Assembly: GCF_039530285.1 (NCBI RefSeq)
Contig: NZ_BAAAOK010000028.1
Location: 124,001 to 188,000 of the forward strand
DNA length: 64,000 nucleotides
Direction of reading: 5' to 3'
Origin: Actinomadura_C alba
Lineage (GTDB): Bacteria; Actinomycetota; Actinomycetes; Streptosporangiales; Streptosporangiaceae
In this document: positions 15,070-24,043 of the stretch, piece by piece
Position numbering within the stretch: the first letter of the stretch is position 1
Layout of the letters: each line of letters starts with the position of its first letter
Translations under genes and position numbers: made by a program
Notes under the pieces: model-generated
What the model saw: only the letters and a program-made list of their open reading frames with translations
What the model was told of the DNA's origin: nothing
The model's database searches: none

Positions 15070-16657
15070 CGACGGCGCCCGTGGTGAAGGCGCGCGGGTC
15101 GCGGCGAAGACGCCGCGGCCCGGCGCCGGGACGGGCGCGAGCGCGTCGGCGGAAGTCGAGATGCGGGGCATCGTCAAGCACTTCCCCGGTGTGCGGGCCA
15201 ACGACGGCATCGACCTGACCGTCGCCCCCGGCGAGATCCACGCGCTGATGGGGGAGAACGGTGCGGGCAAGTCGACCCTCATGTCGATCCTGTACGGCAT
15301 GCAGCGCCCGGACGCCGGAACGATCCTGATCGGCGGGCGCGAGGTGTCCTTCACCTCGCCGACCCAGGCCATCGCCGCCGGCCTCGGCATGGTGCACCAG
15401 GGCTTCAAGCTGTTCCCGAGCCTGTCGGTCACCGACAACGTCGTGTACGGGCGGGAGCCGCGCCGCCGCGGCCTGATCGACCGGGCCGCCGCCCGCCGCA
15501 AGGTCGCGGAGCTGAGCGAGCGGTTCGGGCTCGGCGTCGACCCCGGCGCCCCCGTGGCCGAGCTGCCGGTCGGGGTGCGGCAGCGCGTCGAGATCCTCAA
15601 GCTGCTCTACCGCGACGCGCGGGTGCTCATCCTCGACGAGCCGACCGCCGTGCTCACCCCCGCCGAGACCGGTGCCCTGTTCGATGTCCTCCGCGGGCTG
15701 GCGGCGCACGACCGGACGGTGCTGATCGTCACCCACAAGCTGCGCGAGGTCATGGCGCTCAGCGACAACGTCACAGTGCTGCGCGACGGCCGGGTGGCGG
15801 CGCGGCTGCGCACCGCCGCGACGACGCCCGCCGAGATCGCCGAGGCCATGACGGGCCGGGCGATCGAGCTCGACCGGCGCTACCCGGCCGGCGCGATCGG
15901 TGGGCCGGTCCTCGAGGTCACCGGCCTCACGGTGCGCGGAGAGGGCCGCCCCCTGGTCGACCGGGTCTCGTGCACCGTACGGGCCGGTGAGGTCGTCGGC
16001 ATCGCGGGCGTGGCCGGGAACGGGCAGACCGAGCTCATCGAGGCGCTGGTGGGCCTGCGACCACCGGACGGCGGCCGGGTCACGGTCGACGGGCGGGACG
16101 TCACCGACGCACCGGTGGCCGCCCGCCGCGCCGCCGGGCTCGCGTACGTCCCCGAGGACCGCGCGGAGGTCGGCTCGGCCCCTGATGCCTCGATCGGTGA
16201 CAACCTCGCCATGGGCTTTCACCGCGCCGAGCCGCTGACCGTCCGCGGACTACTGCGCCCCGCCGCCGTGCGAGCTCACGCCCGCCGGCTGATCGGCGAG
16301 TTCGGCGTCAAGGCGGGCGACCCGGCCGACCCAGTGAGCACGCTGTCCGGCGGCAACCACCAGAAGGTGATCCTCGGCCGGGAGATGGCCCATGACGCCC
16401 GCCTGCTCGTCGTCGAGCAGCCGACGCGGGGTGTCGACATCGGATCCATCCAGAACATCCACGCCCGGCTCATCGGCTACCGCGACGCGGGCCACGCCAT
16501 CCTGCTCGTCTCCGCAGAGCTCAGCGAGATCATCGGGCTGTCCGACCGGATCCTCGTGATGTCGGAGGGCCGGATCGCGACCGAACTTGACCGCGGCGAG
16601 GCGGACGAGAGACGCCTCGGCCTGGCCATGGCCGGAGCAGCGGAAGGACCCGCCTGA
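15050..16657 (+). CDS. ABC transporter ATPase, two nucleotide-binding domains (nucleoside/sugar type)
   Basis: A fused 535-residue ATPase. Domain 1 has Walker A Gly-Glu-Asn-Gly-Ala-Gly-Lys-Ser-Thr near 68-76 and Walker B Ile-Leu-Asp-Glu-Pro-Thr-Ala. Domain 2 has a degenerate Walker A lacking Lys (Gly-Val-Ala-Gly-Asn-Gly-Gln-Thr-Glu), as usual in this subfamily, and a Leu-Ser-Gly-Gly-Asn-His-Gln-Lys signature. ATG 15050 overlaps the lipoprotein gene by 20 bases; ATG 15161 is a possible later start where homology begins. TGATG couples it to the first permease. Confidence 0.92.
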   Translation: MTLPPSDDGARGEGARVAAKTPRPGAGTGASASAEVEMRGIVKHFPGVRANDGIDLTVAPGEIHALMGENGAGKSTLMSILYGMQRPDAGTILIGGREVSFTSPTQAIAAGLGMVHQGFKLFPSLSVTDNVVYGREPRRRGLIDRAAARRKVAELSERFGLGVDPGAPVAELPVGVRQRVEILKLLYRDARVLILDEPTAVLTPAETGALFDVLRGLAAHDRTVLIVTHKLREVMALSDNVTVLRDGRVAARLRTAATTPAEIAEAMTGRAIELDRRYPAGAIGGPVLEVTGLTVRGEGRPLVDRVSCTVRAGEVVGIAGVAGNGQTELIEALVGLRPPDGGRVTVDGRDVTDAPVAARRAAGLAYVPEDRAEVGSAPDASIGDNLAMGFHRAEPLTVRGLLRPAAVRAHARRLIGEFGVKAGDPADPVSTLSGGNHQKVILGREMAHDARLLVVEQPTRGVDIGSIQNIHARLIGYRDAGHAILLVSAELSEIIGLSDRILVMSEGRIATELDRGEADERRLGLAMAGAAEGPA

Positions 16658-17688
16658 TGCCTCGCGCCATTCGCGGCGTGCTGTTCTCGCCGATCGTCTT
16701 CGCCCTCGTGACCGCGCTCGCCATCGGGGCGGTCATGCTCGCCGTCACCGGGGCCAACCCGCTCACCGCGTACCAGGCGATCGTCACGGGGGCGCTGGGG
16801 GCGGACGGCATCGGCAACTCGCTCACCCAGGCCGTGCCCGTCACGGGGATGGCGCTGGCGCTGGCGATCCCGCTGCGTGCCGGACTGGTCAACCTGGGCG
16901 GCGACGGGCAGCTGGTGCTCGGCGGCATCACGGCCGCCGCCGTCGGGCTCGCCAGCCCGCTGCCCGGCCCGCTCACCCTCGTCCTCGCCATCCTCGCCGG
17001 GATGGCGGCGGGCGCCCTCTACGCGGCGCTCGCCGCCGTATGCGAAAACCGCTTCGGCGTCCCGCTGCTGGTCAGCAGCCTGCTCCTGAGCTACCCGGCC
17101 ATGTCGGCGGCGTCGTACCTGGCGCGCTTCCCGCTCAAGGAGGAGGGGTCCAGCCTGCCGCAGACCCGGCAGCTCCCGGACGGGGTGCATCTGCCGTCGC
17201 TCGGGTCGGGCACGCTGAACGCGGGACTGTTCCTGGTGGCCGCGGTCGTCATCGCGTACGCCGTCATCGACGCCCGCACCCCGACCGGCTTCGAGATCCG
17301 GATGACCGGCCGCAACGCCCGGTTCGCCACCTACGCCGGAGTGGACCGCCCCCGGCTCACGCTCCGGCTGATGGCCGTCTCCGGCGCCGTCGCGGGCCTG
17401 GTCGGGTCGATCGGGGTACTGAGCTTTCCGTACCGGTTCATCGACGGCGCGCTGATCACCCCGAACTACACGTGGACCGGCTTGCTCGCCGCGCTGCTCG
17501 CCGGAGCGGCACCCCTGGGCACGCTCGCCGCGGCGGTGTTCTTCGCGGCCATGACGACCGGCGGCGCCGGGATGGAGCGCGTCACCGAGGTGCCGCGCGA
17601 GATCACCACGGTGCTGCAGGCGTTGATCATCGTCTTTCTCGCCGTCCGGACCGGGATCTTCCGGCGGCAACCCCGAGGTGACAGCTGA
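16657..17688 (+). CDS. ABC transporter permease (BMP/nucleoside type), first subunit
   Basis: A 343-residue integral membrane protein with about 8-9 predicted helices. The Leu-Val-Asn-Leu-Gly-Gly-Asp-Gly-Gln-Leu segment near 77-86 and Thr-Gly-Arg-Asn-Ala-Arg-Phe-Ala near 216 are typical of the BPD_transp_2 nucleoside permeases (NupP/RnsC-like). Start and stop overlap the flanking genes by one base each, so the three transporter subunits are tightly coupled. Confidence 0.9.
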   Translation: MPRAIRGVLFSPIVFALVTALAIGAVMLAVTGANPLTAYQAIVTGALGADGIGNSLTQAVPVTGMALALAIPLRAGLVNLGGDGQLVLGGITAAAVGLASPLPGPLTLVLAILAGMAAGALYAALAAVCENRFGVPLLVSSLLLSYPAMSAASYLARFPLKEEGSSLPQTRQLPDGVHLPSLGSGTLNAGLFLVAAVVIAYAVIDARTPTGFEIRMTGRNARFATYAGVDRPRLTLRLMAVSGAVAGLVGSIGVLSFPYRFIDGALITPNYTWTGLLAALLAGAAPLGTLAAAVFFAAMTTGGAGMERVTEVPREITTVLQALIIVFLAVRTGIFRRQPRGDS

Positions 17689-18629
17689 TGCCCATCGACG
17701 CCGAACTGCTCGCCTCGGCCCTGCGGGCGTTGACGCCGATCCTGCTCGCCGCGCTCGGCGGTGCTCTGTGCCAGCGGGCCGGCGTGTTCAACATCTCGCT
17801 CGAGGGGATGATGCTGGTCGGCTGCTTCAGCGCGGTCACCGGCAGCTGGTTCACCGGCAGCGCCTGGCTCGGGGTGCTGGTGGCGGTCGCCGCGACGACG
17901 GCCTTCTCCCTCGTGCTCGCGGTCGGGTCGGTGTCGCTGAAGGCGGACGCGATCGTCCTCGGGGTCGCCATGAACCTGCTGGCGGTGGGCTTGACCGCCT
18001 TCCTGCTGCGCACCGTCTTCGGGGTGCAGGGCGCGTTCAGCGACCCGGAGCTGAAGGGCCTCGGCGCGGTCGGCCTACCCGGGCTCGACGACGTGCCGTA
18101 CGTCGGTGATGTGCTCGGCGGGCAGTCGCCGCTGGTCTACCTCTCCTGGGTGGCCGTCGCGGTCGCCGCGGTCTTCCTGTCCAGGCACGCATGGGGCCTG
18201 CGGCTGCGCGGCGTGGGCGAACGGCCCGACGCGGCGCTCAGCCTCGGGGTCAGCGTCACCAAGTACCAGTACGCCGCGGTGCTCGCCAGCGGCACGCTGT
18301 GCGGGCTCGCCGGCGCCCAGCTCGCGCTCGGCAACGTGACGCTGTTCTCCGAGAACATGACCTCTGGCCGGGGCTGGATCGCCGTCGTCGCGGTCATGCT
18401 GGGCCGGGCCGCCCCCGTGGGCGTGCTGCTCGCGGCGCTGCTGTTCGGCATCGTCGAGGCGCTGGGCTTCCGGCTGCAGGGCCAGGGCCTGCCGCAGCAG
18501 GCGGCCGACGCGGCGCCGTACCTCGTGACGCTCGTCGCCCTCTTCCTGTCCACCGCGCGGCGCCGCGCCCGTCGCGCCTCGGCCCCCGCCGACGAGCACG
18601 CGGCGCCACAGCCCGCCTCGCTCGGCTGA
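17688..18629 (+). CDS. ABC transporter permease (BMP/nucleoside type), second subunit
   Basis: A 313-residue polytopic membrane protein, paralogous to the preceding gene. The Phe-Asn-Ile-Ser-Leu-Glu-Gly-Met-Met segment near 42-50 and Leu-Arg-Gly-Val-Gly-Glu-Arg-Pro-Asp-Ala near 174 match the NupQ/RnsD-type permease. The last 20 residues are a charged cytoplasmic tail. It ends 32 bases before the phosphorylase gene. Confidence 0.9.
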   Translation: MPIDAELLASALRALTPILLAALGGALCQRAGVFNISLEGMMLVGCFSAVTGSWFTGSAWLGVLVAVAATTAFSLVLAVGSVSLKADAIVLGVAMNLLAVGLTAFLLRTVFGVQGAFSDPELKGLGAVGLPGLDDVPYVGDVLGGQSPLVYLSWVAVAVAAVFLSRHAWGLRLRGVGERPDAALSLGVSVTKYQYAAVLASGTLCGLAGAQLALGNVTLFSENMTSGRGWIAVVAVMLGRAAPVGVLLAALLFGIVEALGFRLQGQGLPQQAADAAPYLVTLVALFLSTARRRARRASAPADEHAAPQPASLG

Positions 18630-18661
18630 GCCCCGCCCGGCCCGGCCCCGGAAAGGTGTCC

Positions 18662-19405
18662 ATGACCGTCCTGCCCATCACGAAAATCCCGCGTACCGGG
18701 CTGCCCGCCCATGCCCTGGTCGTGGGCGACCCAGAGCGCGCGGCGCGGATCGCCGCCGTTCTCGACGGCTCCCACGAGGTCGCGCGCAACCGGGAGTACC
18801 ACACCTACACCGGGACCTGGCAGGGCGTGCCCGTCGTGGTGTCCTCGCACGGGGTCGGCGGGCCCGGTGCCGTCTGCCTGTTCGACGAGCTCGCCGAGGC
18901 GGGCGTCACGACCTTGCTGCGGCTTGGCACGGCCGGCGCTCTCACCGCGGCGATCTCCGACGGGGACCTGGTCATCGCCGAGGCGGCGGTGCGCGACGAC
19001 GGCGTCACCCACCAGCTCGTACCGCCGGAGTACCCGGCGGTGGCGGCGCCCGAGGCGGTGCTCGCCCTCCGCGACGCGGCGGCGGCGCACGGCGCGCCCG
19101 CGCACCGCGGACTCGTGTGGACCCGCGCGGCGTTCGCCCCCGGTGTGCTGCGGCTGCCGATGGAGGAGTACGTCCGGGCGCGCGTCATCGCCATCGAGAT
19201 GGAACTCTCGGCGTTGTACGTCCACGCCTCGATGCGCGGCCTGCGCGCCGGTGGGGTGGTCGTCATCGACGGCAACGCGGTGGACGAGCACGACACCCCG
19301 TACGACCCGCACCGCACCGTGGTCACCGAGGCGGTCGAGCGCGCGGTGCGGGTGGCGCTGGACGCCCTCACCGCCCTCGCCGTCCGGGCCGGCGAGCCGG
19401 CGTGA
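18662..19405 (+). CDS. Nucleoside phosphorylase (hexameric PNP/UDP family)
   Basis: A 247-residue nucleoside phosphorylase. Phosphate- and ribose-binding segments are visible: Val-Val-Gly-Asp-Pro-Glu-Arg near 18-24, Ser-His-Gly-Val-Gly-Gly-Pro-Gly near 62-69, Arg-Leu-Gly-Thr-Ala-Gly-Ala near 90-96, and Ile-Glu-Met-Glu-Leu-Ser near 180. These are features of the uridine/purine phosphorylase type rather than the trimeric MTAP type. AAAGGTG precedes ATG 18662. GTGA overlap with the next gene couples it to the deaminase. Substrate could be inosine, methylthioinosine, uridine or a deoxynucleoside; the neighbourhood favours a purine nucleoside. Confidence 0.88.
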   Translation: MTVLPITKIPRTGLPAHALVVGDPERAARIAAVLDGSHEVARNREYHTYTGTWQGVPVVVSSHGVGGPGAVCLFDELAEAGVTTLLRLGTAGALTAAISDGDLVIAEAAVRDDGVTHQLVPPEYPAVAAPEAVLALRDAAAAHGAPAHRGLVWTRAAFAPGVLRLPMEEYVRARVIAIEMELSALYVHASMRGLRAGGVVVIDGNAVDEHDTPYDPHRTVVTEAVERAVRVALDALTALAVRAGEPA

Positions 19406-20709
19406 CCGCCGCCGAGCGCGCCGACCTGGCCGACCTGATCGTCACGGGCGGCGACGTCCTCACCGTCGACGAGGCGGGCACGGTGGTCCCGGGCGGGGCC
19501 GTCGCGATCCGCGACGGTGTCATCGCGGCCGTGGGCCCGGCGGCCGAGGTCACGGCGCGATACGCGGCGGGCGAGGTGCTGGACGCGAGCGGCTGCCTGG
19601 TGCTGCCAGGGCTGGTCAACGCACACACGCACCTCGCCATGACGGTGTTCCGCGGGCGCGCCGACGACGTCGACCTGCAGGGCTTCCTGGCCGAGGTCAT
19701 CGCGGCCGAGGTCGCCCTGCTCTCGCCCGAGATGGTGGCGGTGGGGGTCGAGTGCGCCATCGCCGAGTCGGTCCGATCCGGGGTCACCGGCGCCCTGGAC
19801 ATGTACTGGTTCCACGAGGCGGCGGCCGAGGTGGCCGTGCGCACCGGCTTCCGGCTGCTGACCGGCCCGACGTTCATGGACATCGAGGGCCCGCCGGACG
19901 GGCGCGACTTCACCACTCGGCTGGACTGGGCGCGCGCCGATCTCGCGGGCGGCCGCCCGTACGTCATGGCGCACAGTACGTACACGCTCGATCCCGGCCA
20001 GCTGCGCGAGGTGACCGCGCTGGCGCGCGAACATGACGCGGTGCTGCACATCCACGCCGCCGAGAACGCGGGCGAGGTCGACATGGTCGCGGGGAGGTAC
20101 GGCCGCCGCCCGGTCGAGCTGCTCGACGACCTCGGGCTGCTCGGGCCGGACACCGTGCTCGCGCACGCCGTGCACCTCACCGACGGCGAGATCGCCGCGC
20201 TGGCCCGCACGGGCACCGCCGTCGCGCACTGCCCGGGGTCGAACCTGAAACTCGCCGCCGGGGTCGCCCGCGTACCCGAACTGCTCGCCGCGGGCGTCCC
20301 GGTCGGGCTCGGCACCGACGGCGCGGTCAGCTCCAACACCCTGGACATGTTCACGGCGCTGCGCACCGCGGCGATCGTGCACAAGGGGTTCAGCGGCGAC
20401 CCGACCGTGGTGGACGCCCGCCAGGCCGTGCGGATGGCCACGATCGGCTCAGCGCGGGCGGTGGGCATGGGGGACCGGCTCGGCTCGCTCGAACCCGGCA
20501 AGCAGGCCGACCTGATCGTCGTCGACCTGAACGCGCCGCATCTGCTGCCGCGCCACGACCCGTGGTCGACGCTCGCCTATGCCGCCACCGCCGCCGACGT
20601 GCGGGACACCGTGGTCGCGGGCCGGGTTCTCATGCGCGACCGCCACCTCACCACCCTCGACGAGAGCAGGATCGGAAACCTCCTCCAACGAGTCACCGCC
20701 GCCCGGTGA
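19402..20709 (+). CDS. Amidohydrolase: adenosine / MTA / SAH deaminase-like
   Basis: A 435-residue metal-dependent amidohydrolase of the ATZ/TRZ-MtaD group. Metal motifs: Asn-Ala-His-Thr-His-Leu-Ala-Met near 73-80, His-Ile-His-Ala-Ala-Glu near 215-220, His-Ala-Val-His near 255 and Gly-Thr-Asp-Gly-Ala near 305, with His-Cys-Pro-Gly-Ser-Asn-Leu-Lys-Leu as the family signature. Relatives deaminate S-adenosylhomocysteine, methylthioadenosine or adenosine. The GTG start overlaps the phosphorylase stop. Together with that gene it could convert MTA via methylthioinosine to hypoxanthine and methylthioribose-1-phosphate, the MtnA substrate. Confidence 0.88.
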   Translation: MTAAERADLADLIVTGGDVLTVDEAGTVVPGGAVAIRDGVIAAVGPAAEVTARYAAGEVLDASGCLVLPGLVNAHTHLAMTVFRGRADDVDLQGFLAEVIAAEVALLSPEMVAVGVECAIAESVRSGVTGALDMYWFHEAAAEVAVRTGFRLLTGPTFMDIEGPPDGRDFTTRLDWARADLAGGRPYVMAHSTYTLDPGQLREVTALAREHDAVLHIHAAENAGEVDMVAGRYGRRPVELLDDLGLLGPDTVLAHAVHLTDGEIAALARTGTAVAHCPGSNLKLAAGVARVPELLAAGVPVGLGTDGAVSSNTLDMFTALRTAAIVHKGFSGDPTVVDARQAVRMATIGSARAVGMGDRLGSLEPGKQADLIVVDLNAPHLLPRHDPWSTLAYAATAADVRDTVVAGRVLMRDRHLTTLDESRIGNLLQRVTAAR

Positions 20710-20713
20710 GGGA

Positions 20714-20749
20714 CTCGACCTCTACCTGATCGCGATTGAGCCCGCCTGA
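20714..20749 (+). pseudogene. Short remnant of a RelE-type toxin 3' end
   Basis: Eleven codons (LDLYLIAIEPA then TGA) directly after the deaminase stop closely match, at the DNA level, the segment at about 24240-24270 that encodes the C-terminal strand of the frameshifted RelE-like toxin. No rest of the gene is present. A decay or recombination scar. Confidence 0.6.
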
Positions 20750-20780
20750 TCACGCCGGAACCACGGCCGTGATCGTGTAT

Positions 20781-23283
20781 TCAGCAGGTCCGGCGGTGGG
20801 GGATCTCGGGAATGTACTTCCTCCACTCCGCCTTCGTTAGCGGCCCACCGGTCGCCGTGCAGAGCGCGGACGTGGCCCGGGTCAGGTCGAGGGCGTGCTC
20901 GCGCAGAGCGCCGTCCCAGCTCACGGTGTAGAGCGATCTTCCAGTCGCGTCGAACGCCAGGCCCGTGATGTTCGAGGGATTGGGCGTGAGCTCGAAGGCG
21001 AATCGCCGGTCGTCCTCGGCGTCCCAGAGCCGGACGGCGCCGTCCAGGTCACCGGTGGCGAGCAGGCGGCCGTCCGGGGAGAAGGCCGCATGGGTCGCAC
21101 GGCGCGTATGCCCCCGAAGCGGGGGGCCGCCGGTCTCCCCGGTACGGGGATTCCAGAGGAAGACGTCGAGGGACCGCGCCGAGGCGATGGCCGCGGTCGT
21201 GCCGTCGGGGCCGAGCGCGAGGACGGTGCCCGGCGGCGGGCTCTGCCCGCTGAGCGGACGGCCGGAGGGGAACTCGAACAGGCCCGCGCCGTCGCCCACG
21301 GCGATCGCCCGGCCGTCCGGCTGAAAGACCATGCCGGGCCGGTCGTTGATGTCCTCGGGCTCGCTCGCCGTAATCGGGGACGAGCGGATTCGCTGCGACG
21401 AGGTCACGTCCCAGAACTGCAGGATTCTCTGCCCGTCCACCTTGAGGAAGAGGGCCATGCTCTTCCCGTCGGGTGCGAACTCCATGTCCTGGAGGCCGGT
21501 TCCCGGACGGTCGGTGCCGTCCCGCCCGAACGCGGGGTCCTGGAGGGAGGCCACCTTCCGCCGCGCGCGCACGTCCCAGATATCGACGTTGATGCCGGAG
21601 ATATGAGCGAGCAACCGGCCGTCCTTACTCAGCCTCGTGGGCTCTGTGACGGCCTCGTCCGGTGACCCGACCTCCAGCGGAGGTCCGGTCGGCCGTCTAC
21701 TGCGCACGTCCCACATCCGGATCGAAGCACCGGATTCGGTCGCGAGCATGCCGCCCGCCTTGCCGAACGCCGTGTGGTCCACCCTGCCGCTCGTGTCCTC
21801 CACGACGGACAGTACGGGCGGCCTGGTGTAGTGGCTGATGTCCATGGTCAGCACCGCGCCGTTGCTTCCGGCGCAGCGCAGCGTACGGTCGCCGGGGCCG
21901 AACACGTGAGCGTCGGCGCAGTCGGGGTTCCGGGGGCCGCCCTTGATGGGCGACTCGAGACCGTTGTCGAGTCCCCATATGGTGGTCCCGTCCGTGATGA
22001 ACTTGCCGTCGGAACTGAAGGCGAGGGGACCGGACACCTTCTTCTGGGCCTCGAAGGTTCGTCCGGACGTCAGATCCCGCACCTTGAGGGTGTTCCCCAC
22101 GGTGCGCGCGAACCGCCGGCCGTCCGGGCTGAACCTGAGATCGTCCCGCTCGCCCTTCGGTTTCTCCTTCGGGCCCGGCCAGAGGCGTGAGAGCGGGAGC
22201 CGCCGCCGCTGCGGGATGTCCCACACCTCTATCTCCCACTCCGCGAACACGACGAAGAGGCGGTCGTCGGGGCTGGTGTCGAACACCGCCTTGAAGCTGT
22301 CGCGTCGGAGGATCCGCCGGCGGCTGCGCACGTCCCAGAGCTGTGTCGTCCCGCTGGTGAGCACCACCAGGACGCCGCCTCCGCGGCTGAAGGACACTGC
22401 GGGGGCGCCGTTGCTCAGGTCGTCGTCCTCGTCGACGTCGAACTCGGCTCCGATGGGCTGTCCGGAGCCGGCACTCCACAGCCGGACCTTGCCGCCGGCC
22501 CGGGCGAGCGCGACGTGCTGCGGCGACGGTGGCGCGCAGCGATTCGGGCAGCGCGGTGAGGTCGGGTTCGTGGTGCAGGACGTTGCGCATGATGACGGCG
22601 AACTGGTCGCCGGCGAACGGGGCACGGCCGGTGGCGGCGAACAGCAGCACGGCGCCCCAGGCCCAGATGTCGGCCTCGGGTCCGGCGCGCTCGCCCTGGA
22701 AGGTCTCCGGTGCCATGTAGCGCGGGGTGCCCTTGATCTGGCCGGTGGCGCTCCGTGACATCTCGTCGGTTCGGGCGATGCCGAAGTCGATGACACGAGG
22801 CCCGCCGGGACCGAGCAGGACGTTCGCCGGCTTGAGATCGCGGTGGATCACCCCGGCCTGATGGATCGCGGTGAGTGCCGTGGCGACACCGACGCCGAGC
22901 CAGTGCAGCTCGTCGGGTCCGAACGTGCCACCCGTCGCGACCGCCCGCTGAAGGTCGGGACCCGGAACGTACTCACTGACGATGTAGGGCCGGGTGTGCT
23001 CGAGGTCCACGGCGATGATCCGGGCGGTGCAGAACGACGACACCCGCCGGGCCGCCTCGACCTCCTTGGCGAACCGGTCGAGTGAGCCGTCTCCGACGAA
23101 GTCGCCGTGCAGTGTCTTGACCGCGACCCGGTTTCCGTCCGGGTCGTACGCCTCGTACACCACGCCCTGCCCGCCGGCCCCCAGCCGGCCGGCGAGCCAA
23201 TAGTCGCCGAGCTGCCGCGGATCACCGGGAACGAGCGGTGAGGATCCGACGCGTGAGGTCCTCGAGGAATGTGTCGTCGCCAT
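20781..23283 (-). pseudogene. Ser/Thr protein kinase with C-terminal WD40 propeller, broken by internal deletion and frameshift
   Basis: The 5' part (from ATG 23283) encodes a Hanks-type kinase: Gly-Ala-Gly-Gly-Gln-Gly-Val-Val loop, catalytic Lys in Val-Ala-Val-Lys, His-Arg-Asp-Leu-Lys-Pro near 145, Asp-Phe-Gly and Gly-Thr-Pro-Arg-Tyr-Met-Ala-Pro-Glu. Around 22510-22530 the kinase homology stops near its last helix and, in another frame, a WD40 sequence of about 580 residues continues to 20781 with repeated Trp-Asp-Val-Arg and Phe-Ser-Pro-Asp-Gly units. The end of the kinase lobe, the linker and membrane segment, and the first blades are missing. As read, translation of the kinase frame continues to 21697 as nonsense. 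A sequencing error alone would not explain the missing linker. Confidence 0.8.
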
Positions 23284-23505
23284 CGACTAGATGATCGCCT
23301 AATGACGGGCCGTGCGGAACCGGCCCGCCCCGGCCCGTTTCAGGACACCGATCCGCTGGGCGGGTGCGGTTCGCCGGACTCAGCGGCCCGCGCCGCCGGG
23401 CGCTTGGTCGTCGGTCATCTCGCCGGTTCCGAGCAGGGGGAGTTCGAGGACGAACAGGTCACGAGGCGGCCGCCGAGGGCGGTGACGTAGTCGCCCGGAC
23501 GTCGG

Positions 23506-23528
23506 GTGGGCAACGGTCCGTTGCCCAC
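23506..23528. promoter_or_regulatory. Palindrome upstream of the antitoxin gene (probable autoregulatory operator)
   Basis: A perfect 11-bp inverted repeat, GTGGGCAACGG / CCGTTGCCCAC, with a single central base. It lies 37 bases before the antitoxin ATG, where toxin-antitoxin operators usually sit. The 23284-23505 stretch before it has no gene I can support; the minus strand around 23440-23490 reads YVTALGGRL, reminiscent of the C-terminus of XRE-type antitoxins and possibly another remnant. Confidence 0.6.
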
Positions 23529-23564
23529 AGTGTCGGGCACCCGTACGTCGCTATCATCGTCGCC

Positions 23565-23789
23565 ATGAGCGAACCGCCCGTCGACGACCCGCACGAGGCG
23601 ATCCATCTCGGCGACCACACCGCTGTCGTCGTCCCCTTGGGGGAATATCTACGTTTGCGGGAAGGCCAGGTCGAGGCCGAGCAGTTGGCCGCCCACCGCC
23701 ACTACCTGGATCGCAAGGTCGCCGGGACGGTACAGCCGGGGATGGCGACAGATCAGTTGCGGCAGATGCTGAAACGCGACCAGATATGA
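23565..23789 (+). CDS. Small antitoxin-like protein (Phd/YefM-like)
   Basis: A 74-residue acidic protein with a Thr-Ala-Val-Val-Val-Pro-Leu-Gly-Glu-Tyr-Leu-Arg-Leu-Arg segment (about 19-32), the strand-helix pattern of Phd/YefM-type antitoxins. The stop overlaps the next start (ATGA at 23786), the usual antitoxin-toxin arrangement, but the toxin is truncated. A palindromic operator precedes it. Likely an orphan antitoxin now. Confidence 0.65.
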   Translation: MSEPPVDDPHEAIHLGDHTAVVVPLGEYLRLREGQVEAEQLAAHRHYLDRKVAGTVQPGMATDQLRQMLKRDQI

Positions 23790-23860
23790 CCCACACCGTC
23801 ATCTGGGAGACAGCGGCGACGGGTCTGCTCTCCCGTTACCTGGGCGGGCAGACCCGGTAG
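23786..23860 (+). pseudogene. Truncated RelE-like toxin (first 24 codons)
   Basis: Starts by ATGA overlap with the antitoxin. The 24 codons (beginning MTHTVIWETAATGLLSRYL) match the first strand and helix of RelE/ParE toxins, normally about 85-90 residues, then stop at TAG 23858-23860. The DNA after that point encodes the interior of a second antitoxin in another frame, so a deletion joined the two. Confidence 0.6.
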
Positions 23861-23862
23861 TG

Positions 23863-24033
23863 GTGCCAGTAGAGGAGTTCCAGCGGTTGCGGCATGCTGC
23901 TCTGCACGCTCGTTTCCTACGCGCGAAGGCCGCAGACGAGACCGAGCGTTTCACGGTCGATGAGTTCATCGAACGCACGGGGCTCCCCGAAGAGGTCAAG
24001 CGGGAGTTGCGCTCCATCCCGGAAACTCGCTGA
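23863..24033 (+). pseudogene. 5'-truncated second antitoxin gene
   Basis: From the GTG at 23863 the frame encodes 56 residues (VPVEEFQRLRHAALHARFL and onward) paralogous to the Val-Val-Pro-Leu-Gly-Glu-Tyr region of the antitoxin at 23565. The frame is open upstream through DPVVVPVEEF but enters the truncated toxin, so the original start codon and about 20 residues appear lost. A GTG start may still allow expression. Confidence 0.5.
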
Positions 24034-24043
24034 TAACGGGCTG

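Noticed and set aside
22500..22540. Programmed ribosomal frameshift between kinase and WD40 frames
   Set aside because: No slippery sequence or downstream structure was seen, and the linker and first WD40 blades are missing, so deletion fits better.
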